From positions 1 through 64,000 of the forward strand of contig BDDC01000089.1 of assembly GCA_001662425.1 (NCBI GenBank): a DNA stretch of 64,000 bases. Reading direction: 5' to 3'. This DNA is from Chlamydomonas sphaeroides. Its lineage: Eukaryota; Chlorophyta; Chlorophyceae; Chlamydomonadales; Chlamydomonadaceae. The translations under genes were made by a program, and so were the position numbers. This document shows, piece by piece, positions 57,101 to 64,000 of the stretch. The notes beneath the pieces were generated by a model, which saw only the letters and a list, made by a program, of their open reading frames with translations, was not told where the DNA came from and did no database searches. Each line of letters begins with the position of its first letter. Within the stretch, counting starts at the first letter, position 1.

Positions 57101-60100
57101 ATGGGAGGCATGTGTGTGGACCCCTTTGCCACCAGCAGCGGCGCAGTCAGGGAGGGGCCGCTCAGCTTGGGTATGTGCCTGGAGGCCCTACGGGGCGAGG
57201 ACGACTCCAACCAGCGATGGATTGCCCAAGCTGTGGCGGGTGAGAGGAACGTGACGTTGATGTGTCGTGGGTCCTTCCCGCTGGGCGATAGGCAGGGTCG
57301 GTGCAGGGCGGCGGGGGCGTAGTGCACGGCGGGGACGGAGTCATGTGTGGGCGCTACGGCGCTAGCTAGGTATGTAGGGCGCTGGGGAGCGTGAGACGAC
57401 CCTGCCTGTTCCGCATTTGCGATGGGAGGGCGGTTTGTTGGTAGGGGCCTCCGCTCCTACCTCCAACCTGCAATCCTGACAATTACAGCTCGCGCCGATA
57501 GATGGTAGGCAGCAGCTCTTGTGCATTGCAGGCTTTAGCAGGGCTCATTACATGATGTGTGTGTCCGCAGGTGAGATGAACACATACGCCCTGACCATGT
57601 TCCGAGCACCGGTGGGTCGCTTTGTGGGTTTGGCGGCGGGGGATGAGAGCAGGGGTTGAGAGCAGTAGATAGCGGCGGTGCCGACGAGTGCGGTGCTAAC
57701 CGTAGCACCCATTTTCCACCGGCGGCAAGTTACCGGTTGGCACGTACGGGTCCACGAGAACCCCCAGCACAGCTTATATGTCACCCGGGATGTAGCCATT
57801 GGTGATGTAGTGCTGGGCAGCCATGCATGCCGGCACGGCAGCCATCATTGTCGTGTGAAGCCCAAGCAAGGTGCTGCGTGCGTCACCAATGCGTGGGAAT
57901 GTGTCAATGACGCTCTGCAGACGCTCTGCTTCTCAAGGTCTGGCATCGAGGTCCACCTGCTGCCCTGCGACGGCAGCCCCAGCCAGGAGTACCAGCTGGC
58001 GATGACCGGGCAGGAGTGAGTCGCGGTCCGGTCTGTTGCGCGACAGCAGCCGGGAGTCTCGGTCTGTTGCCCGACAGCCGAGAGCCGAGGAGCCGTGGCC
58101 GCCGGCGTGCGTGTCCACCCACAAAGCGGACGTGCCGTGGGTTGGGCCGCAGCCTCAACGTGTTCGGCGAGGCCACCTGCAGCAGCGCGCACATACATAC
58201 AAGCTACGGCAAGATTGCTTGTCCCGGGAGCAAGCAAGCCCACGTGGCCCACTGTACGCGACATCCTCTGACACACACACGCATGGCGGCGCCATGCACG
58301 GCATTACTCATGCCTCACAACGGTGGTGGGCGTGGAGACGTTGTCCCACACACGGCCTACCCTCCTTATTTAAACGACGTGGGCCCTGCACGCGTCGTAA
58401 CCATTTCTAATTCTATTTCTCATGCCTCAATGATATCCCCAAGCATATCTAGCTTATCATATCTAGCAATCACCACCCGCACGCACTCAGGTCACCTTGC
58501 AGCCTCGCTATCGCTGCGGTCCTGCCTGCTGCTCACCCACACAGGGGCACCGTGCGTCTGCGGCCCCTACATGCCGAGGGTGCGTCCCTCCACGCCCCGT
58601 GTTCACACGGATGAATCCAGCAGCCAGCCATGTGTCATCCATCAGTGTCTAGTCTGAGGTTACATCCGATTTATGGGCATATGCTGCACGCAGCGCATAT
58701 CTACTTGCACACATACGTCGACGGTTCAGCTCATTATTACAAGCTTAAACCATGATAGATACATGTAGTGCCTTGGATGTACATGATTGAATGCTCCGTA
58801 TATGTGCATGTGCACCCACACCATGCGTCGCGATGCACGCAGGCATCTGCGTGGGGATCGCTCTCGCTTCGGGGCGACAGCCGCGGGTGGTGGCGTTGGA
58901 GTGCAGCGCTAGCGACGACGGCCAGCTCTGGTTTGTCACCCCGGCAGGTGTGTGTGTGTGCGTGTGTGTGTGCATGTGTGTGGATGGAAGCTGCCATGCG
59001 GACCAGCGGACCTTCCCGCCGACGAGCAAGCCGCAACGTAACTTAATGCCCCACCAACCAAGCCACCGCTAACCGGCCCCTCGCCTTTGCCTGCAGGATC
59101 GCCGCCTCCTCCCTCGCCGCCCCCGTCGCCGCCGCCCTTCTCCAACACCCTGCAGGTGGCAGGTGCGCGCACGCCGGCCGAATTTCTGGGATGGAGCAAA
59201 CCCCATCGATGACTTGGAGCGCGCGTCATTCTCCCCATCCAGAGGCCACCTGGAAGCTCATGCACGGCCACCTCACTCGCTGCCAGCCTCCGCTACGTAC
59301 CCTGGCCCGCCCCACACACGCGCCGTCGTCCTCCGCTCCATGCCCGCTCCCTCACCCACCCCCAGATGGCACTCGTGTGACCCTGGCCCCGGCCGTGAAC
59401 GCGAGCCTGTGCCTCTGGCCGGAGACCAGCCTGGCTCAGCTGGGGGATGTGCTTGAGCTCAACGTCTGCGCGGGGCGGTCCACGCAGCAGTGGACGCTGC
59501 GGGCCACGGGTGAGGACTCCTCGGAGGGAGGGGCCGCTGCTGTGCGTCGGTGTTGCGCGCGGCTGCTGGCCGCTGCTAGCTCGTGCGGGCATCAGCGAGC
59601 ATGCAGGGCCCATGCATGGGTGCGATGACCGCCGTTTGGCTGGCTGAGCCGGCTATTTATCTGCTGGCCAGAAGCGCGCACGCCAGCAAGCCTCCATTGC
59701 ATAGGCGTTGTTAGTTAGCGGCAGCAGCTAGCATCCATTTGGCAGCAGCAACCTCGCTCACACGCACTCAGCAGCATCGGCGGTGCTCCTCCGGCGGCTG
59801 GCCCAGGGCTTGCTCGCTGCGTGCAGCGGCAGTGGAGGTGTGAGTTGCGTCGCTTCCGGCAGCCACCCTCCCACACGTCCGCGGCTGGGTGCGTGGGCTC
59901 CAGGTGCCGCTCTTGCCTGCCGCCGCGTCTTGTGCTGCACCCATGTAGGCGAGGCGGGTGTCTACATGCTGGCAAACAACGGCGGCGCCAAGGTGCGATT
60001 ACTGATTGCATGCGGCGTGGGCGGCGGATCGCTACGCCCGTCCTGCTGGCCGGCAGTGTCCAATGCAACAGACAGTGGGCGCGGGTGCTGTGCCGTTGCG

Positions 60101-61292
60101 TACGGGGCAACCGCAACGTACACATGCGGTATATTCATACATGTGCATGTACACGCATATATGTAAGTATATATACATACATTCGTTCATGCATGTGTGC
60201 ATACGCATACGGGGCCGCGCCCAGCCGGCAAGGCTGCTGCTGACACGACAAGCCCCCGGACCGCTGTGCGCCCACCACCGCATCGCAGGACCTGTGCATG
60301 GCCTCCATGGGCGACCCCCCCGCCAGGGCCATCGACAGCGTCATCCTGCTGCCGTGCGACCGCGGCTTGGACACGCTGGGGTTCCAGCTGCTGACGACCG
60401 GAGGCGGCGGCGCGTGAGCGAGGCCTTGCTTGGGGCATAGCATCGCGCCGACAGCAGGCAGCAGCGCGGCGGGCGGGTCACTGCGCGCCCGCTGCTTGCG
60501 CTACTGCTGCCGTGTGACGCATCCGACGGATCTCGTCTGCAGTGGTAATGGAGGGGCCGCCCCTCATCAGCTAGACCTATGTGCGCCATCCTTGGCTGGC
60601 TGACCCTCTCGCTCGCTACCATATCGATTGTACGTGCATGCAGGTTTGCGATGCGGTCTCGCTCCACCAGCGGTGCGTGGGTGCCGTGTGGCTAGGCTGG
60701 GGGCCAGCGGGGACGATCGATCCCGTGCGCGCGTGGGCGCGTTCGTTTAGTTGCTTGGTTGGTTGCAACCGCCCTCTACAGCTGTAGACCTGAGAACATG
60801 TGCATGTAGGAGTTGCGCCTCGCAGCCGTTACCATGGGCCGCCTGCACGCTGAAAACGATAGCGCATGGCCCCTAGCTCAGCAGGGGCCGGGGCAGCCAG
60901 GTCTGTCCCGGCACAGCCTAGGCACTTTATTTGTCGTCTTTTGAGCGTTCATGATACTTGTAATCAGGTAGCTAGTGGTTGCGGCGGCGGCAGTAATGGG
61001 CCGCTCTGCTGCCCACAGGGCCGCACACCTACCTGTCACGTGGGCCGCTGGCGCTGCATGCACGTCTCCGTCTTACCTTGCTCCGCACCGACCCACGCCA
61101 TGCCTCCCTGCCCACACACCAGGCCTGTGCGTGGGCGTGGTCGGGGGCGTGGTCGCCCGCTACTACAACCTCCAGCTGCAGCCGTGCAGCGACGCCGCGG
61201 ACGGGCAGCTGTGGACAGCGCGCCCCGCCGCAGGTGCGCCTTTCGTCCCTGGGGAACCAGTCGTGCGGGTAGCTGGTGGTTGGTATTGGTAG
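53340..61292 (+). CDS. Gene E: secreted protein with three beta-trefoils
   Basis: A 21-exon model summing to 2019 nt, 672 codons and a TAG stop at 61290-61292. Order: signal peptide (core VLALVGLVAATLGLQAVAL), basic/Pro exon, type I trefoil, long Pro-rich linker ending SDVEHSQRMRLEG, a second trefoil of the gene A kind, a linker, and a type II trefoil. Motifs: QLW, QIF; QRW, QEY, QLW; QQW, GF, QLW. The start is the ATG at 53340, giving a 148-nt first exon ending in phase 1. The last exon could instead splice at 61233 to an acceptor before 61606, where the frame would stop at once; reading through is preferred because TGTAA follows at 61332-61336. Exon 7 (56074-56107) uses a weak GTCTAA donor and is less certain. 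It is in tandem with F and divergent from D. Confidence 0.84.
54348..56847 (+). other. Gene E trefoil 1 (type I) with linker
   Basis: Exons 54348-54411 (64 nt; DRPIRILSGANTGLCIAPQG), 54825-54919 (GAVAARQALEQVPCSDGRRQ then LWRVDVAY), 55159-55188 (30 nt; GEPAWLALRP), 55448-55531 (DNPNVCISNIFARPGATVLL), 56074-56107 (34 nt, tentative), 56176-56247 (FQLRSSNASGNSPELCIG), 56393-56430 (38 nt; AGEFLIAETCRG) and 56626-56847 (222 nt; SQIFPMQS, a long PPPSPPPPPP run, SDVEHSQRMRLEG). Confidence 0.82.
55582..55635 (+). repeat. 31-bp tandem duplication in a gene E intron
   Basis: ATCTGGAGCAAGCACGGATA GC occurs twice, 31 bases apart, in the intron after exon 6 of gene E. Confidence 0.75.
57069..58947 (+). 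other. Gene E trefoil 2 (gene A-like)
   Basis: Exons 57069-57239 (171 nt; DGAGYVFQNYRMGGMCVDPF, SNQRWIAQAVAG), 57571-57611 (41 nt; GEMNTYALTMFRAP), 57921-58015 (TLCFSRSGIEVHLLPC, SQEYQLAMTG), 58545-58579 (35 nt; TVRLRPLHAEG, less certain) and 58843-58947 (GICVGIALASGRQPRVVALE, DGQLWFVTPAG). The linker exon 59097-59162 follows (GSPPPPSPPPSPPPFSNTLQ). It pairs with gene A 843-2411 in exon lengths and sequence. Confidence 0.8.
59366..61292 (+). other. Gene E trefoil 3 (C-terminal, type II)
   Basis: Exons 59366-59509 (144 nt; SLCLWPETSLAQLGDVLELN, TQQWTLRATG), 59949-59992 (44 nt; GEAGVYMLANNGGAK), 60289-60413 (DLCMASMGDPPARAIDSVIL, LGFQLL), 60644-60672 (29 nt; FAMRSRSTSG) and 61123-61292 (GLCVGVVGGVVARYYNLQL, DGQLWTARPAAG, then a 19-residue tail ending VAGGWYW and TAG). 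Confidence 0.83.
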
Positions 61293-62490
61293 AATAAAAT
61301 ATGTTATATCATATATATATATGTATATGTATGTAAAGGATATGGTATCTGGCCGCCGCTGGCAGTATGTATGGTGGGCCCCGCCCCAGGCGCGTGCACT
61401 TCCCGCCCCGCCCTTGCTCACGCCAAGCCGTTTTCCAGTCGCCAGCCGTGCGTGCCGCACCTCCCTAGCACGCCGACCTCGCCCACTCCATGTCCACAGC
61501 GGCTGGCGAGGCATGGACGGCGCTGGCCCCGCCGCTGCACCATTGCTCCTGCTGCCTCTCATGCTAACCTCCCTTTCCCCCCGCCCCCGCGATCCCCGCA
61601 GAATAAGAAAAGGCTGAGCGCAACGGGCAACACGTCTGGGGCGGGCGGCAGGGGCCTCCTGGCGTGCGTGCCTGCCAGAGCATGTGCACGGTCGGCGGGC
61701 GTCAGAGGAAGTCATCTCGCTGCCCTGGGCCGCGGGAACCTCGATCCTGTGGTGGGCAGATAGAGCGGTGGATGCATAGCCGGCTTGCTCGGGCCGGCCC
61801 CAAGGCTGAGCTGGCCGTGCGCCTTCTCTGTTGCAGATTGGCGGCGGGGTCGACCGCCAAACGTGCATGCAGCAGAGTGCTGTTGGTGCACGAATACATA
61901 CATGTGCTGCATGACACACTAAGTACGGGCGGGACTTGCGCGCGCCGACCAGGGGAGCTCCCCTGGCGTCGACTAAATCTCACCGCCGCTGGCGTGCGCG
62001 TGGCTTGAAAGGCGTGCGTGCGTGGTGTCAGTGTGCTGGGGTTACTGGGGTGAATGGTCATGTATATATGGCATTCCGCGTTGTGTTGTGAGTCAGGATG
62101 ACCGGTGGCGGGAGTGGTCATCAGCGCTGCACTTTGTTGGGAAACACTCACGTCCGTGCGCCGGCACGTTCGGGCATCCACCCATAGGGCATCCACCCAG
62201 TGGCAGAATGCCTTGCTAATCTGCGTCCACGGCCCCCGCCACGGCATAGGGCTGCAGCTGAGCGGCAGCGGCGCGTCAACCGCCAATTCGTTCGTGTTTT
62301 GCACCGTCAGTCGCAGCATGCCTGTAGGTTTGACCGTGCGGACCTGGAGTACAGCGCATACACGCACACGTACACACAACGCATGCAGCCTACAACGTAG
62401 GCTGGCAGCGTGAACAGAACGCGTTCCGCAGCGAGCGTCATCGCGCCATTTCTGCTGGTCCTCAGCTTCTGCCCCAGGAAGTCCTTAAGC
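61293..62490. other. Intergenic region between tandem genes E and F
   Basis: About 1.2 kb. It contains a short AT tract (61308-61340), the gene E polyadenylation signal and the promoter region of F. No further gene or repeat was recognised. Confidence 0.5.
61332..61336 (+). terminator. Probable TGTAA polyadenylation signal of gene E
   Basis: TGTAA, 40 bases after the TAG at 61290-61292. It supports read-through of the last gamma exon over splicing to 61606. Confidence 0.4.
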
Positions 62491-64000
62491 ATGCGCACTT
62501 GGCTTGTGCTGTACGTGCTGCTTCTCGCGGTAGCGGCGTCGGAGCTGAAGACTTCGACTTCGGCCCTGCGACTTGGCGACGACGAGACTTACGGTGAGAT
62601 GCACACTCGCATACATGCTGATGCTTAGTGTTTTGAGCACAACGCAGGGAGCAGCTGGTTGCAATGTGACATACTTCCTTGACCCAGCGTTGACGCCACG
62701 TACAAGCCCGCAACCAAACGCACTTTGTCCTTACATGTCCGGCTGTGGCGGGAGGCACAGCGCGCAAGTCGCGAACACCACCTTTCATGCGCTACATTCC
62801 GAGCGAGCGGCGGGGTTGCCCAAAGCAGTGGCAGAAATCTTGTTTAGACACCACAACGCTGCTGGGTGCAGGCCCGCAGCGCGCTGCTGTACTGCCCAGT
62901 CGGTTGTCGTAGTTGGCCGTCTGTCATACGCAGCGCGTCGTCTGCAGCAGCGGCCCTACCTGCACCTGGTCCCAGCGCCACCCACCCCCATGCCCCTGCG
63001 CCACGGGGCCCACACACCAGCTCATTGACGCATTCGAGAAGTGGCCCTGACGCCGCCACAGCGACTCGAGCCTCGCGAAACTCACTTTCATCCCGTGATC
63101 CGCCAGCCCTTGCTCCGTCTCGGCGGCGGCGGCCCCAGCGGCAATCCCGTGCCTCCGGGTTCCCAAACCCCGCCCCCGGCCCCACCCTCTTCTATGCACC
63201 CGCAGCTACGTCACCTCACGGGACGGTCGCTGACGATCTCGATAGCTCTGTGGAGCTCGCTGTTGATGGCAGAGCCGCGGGACTGCAGGTGGCCGCTTCA
63301 GCCCGGCGGCGCAGCACGGCTGCCGGGATGCTCTTCCGCCGCCCGCCACCCCAGCGCCGCCCGCCGCCACCCGTCAAGATATCCGGCAATGCGGCCGACC
63401 CCATGTGGCGCGACCTCATGAGTGAGCAGGCGGATGGTTGCGCGTACGTTGGGGCGCGCGCGTGGCGTGGAGAGTGCAGCCCTACCCATGACAACCGCCA
63501 GGGAGCTCCGTCCATTGAGTTATCTGGGCAAGGGCCCGCCGGTGAAGGCAACTGAGGCGAGCCGGTGGCGGCGCCTGCACGGGTTGCGGTCCCGACGCAG
63601 GACAGTCACGACCCCAGCTGGTGGTGGCTTCATATCTTGAAGGGGGGTGCATGTGCTAAATGAGCGTGTCTGTGAGCCGCTGCCCGGCACGCGGCAAAAG
63701 TGCGTGATCCCATGCCGCAGGCGGCAAGCCGCTCCAAGTCCTGTCCGGGGCGAACTTCGACCTGTGCATCACGCTGCAGGGCAGGTAGGCATCACGTCCT
63801 TATACGGCACCCCTGCATGCCGCCTGGCTGCATGCCTTCTGGTACCGTGCGTACCATGCGCCGCCTGTGGCTGCCCTGGCCGCCCCGAGCACCAGTGCTG
63901 CTGGCAGCAATTTTTCAGCGACGACCTCACCACACGCCACTGCGACAGCCCGCTCGGGAGCCCGCTATCGTTCTTCTCTTGACAAGCGTAGCAGCGGCCC
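62491..64000 (+). CDS. Gene F: secreted beta-trefoil protein, 5' end only
   Basis: Three exons are visible. Exon 1 is 62491-62593 (103 nt, phase 1), with core TWLVLYVLLLAVAAS and ALRLGDDETYG. Exon 2 is 63206-63421 (216 nt, phase 1 to 1), with ARRRSTAAGMLFRRPPPQRR, PVKISGNAADPMWRDLM. Exon 3 is 63721-63784 (64 nt; GKPLQVLSGANFDLCITLQG), the opening of a type I trefoil, followed by the donor GTAGGC. The rest lies beyond the right edge. All three exons are closest to gene D, with exon 3 of identical length and the same donor. Family identity is firm; the full architecture is unknown. Confidence 0.85.

Noticed and set aside
58948..58985. GT-rich stretch after a gene E gamma exon
   Set aside because: A simple GTGT tract that begins at the donor; ordinary intron sequence.
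1..64000. Possible ribosome-inactivating toxin genes because of ricin-like motifs
   Set aside because: Only the lectin-type QxW trefoil was recognised. No A-chain-like catalytic domain was recognised in any gene, and such trefoils are common in harmless carbohydrate-binding proteins.

Overview
The window reads as nuclear DNA of a chlamydomonadalean (volvocine-type) green alga. The basis is very high GC, many short exons separated by GC-rich introns with GTGCG/GTGAG donors and CAG acceptors, TGTAA downstream of stop codons, and Ser/Pro-rich linkers like those of algal extracellular-matrix proteins. The species cannot be named from the sequence. Long open frames are mostly misleading here: the true coding sequence is in dozens of exons of 23-222 nt, recovered by comparing paralogous copies with each other and checking splice phase.

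Essentially the whole window is one gene cluster. Six paralogous genes (called A-F here) each encode a secreted protein: a signal-peptide exon, then an exon with a conserved basic/proline motif (RRPPPKRRPPSP-like followed by GN), then one to six ricin-B-type beta-trefoil (QxW) carbohydrate-binding modules joined by Pro-rich linkers. Layout: A, minus, start 6530, running off the left edge; B, plus, 12321-26098 (38 exons, 1199 codons plus stop, six trefoils); C, minus, 36004-28122 (three trefoils); D, minus, 50265-39480 (29 exons, 804 codons plus stop, four trefoils); E, plus, 53340-61292 (about 672 codons, three trefoils); F, plus, from 62491, running off the right edge. For B, D and E the summed exon lengths are exact multiples of three with no internal stop.

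Two kinds of trefoil cassette are present. The later cassettes (type II) use five exons of typical lengths 144, 44, about 113, 29 and 108 nt. The first trefoil of A, C, D, E and F (type I; two in D) is split over eight exons, including an invariant 30-nt microexon. All cassettes begin and end in phase-1 introns, so they can be duplicated or shuffled in frame.

Intergenic DNA holds decayed pieces of the same family (a C-like 3' end at 8410-9154 and a relic trefoil at about 51250-52020), a hAT-type MITE with perfect 15-bp terminal inverted repeats and an 8-bp target duplication (11520-11757) plus related copies, a tailed retroposon-like repeat found in introns of B and C and between genes, and a decayed non-LTR retrotransposon fragment (about 37190-38155). 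No rRNA, tRNA or CRISPR was seen. No ribosome-inactivating A-chain-like domain was recognised; the trefoil is present only as a lectin-like module, and its ligand is unknown.
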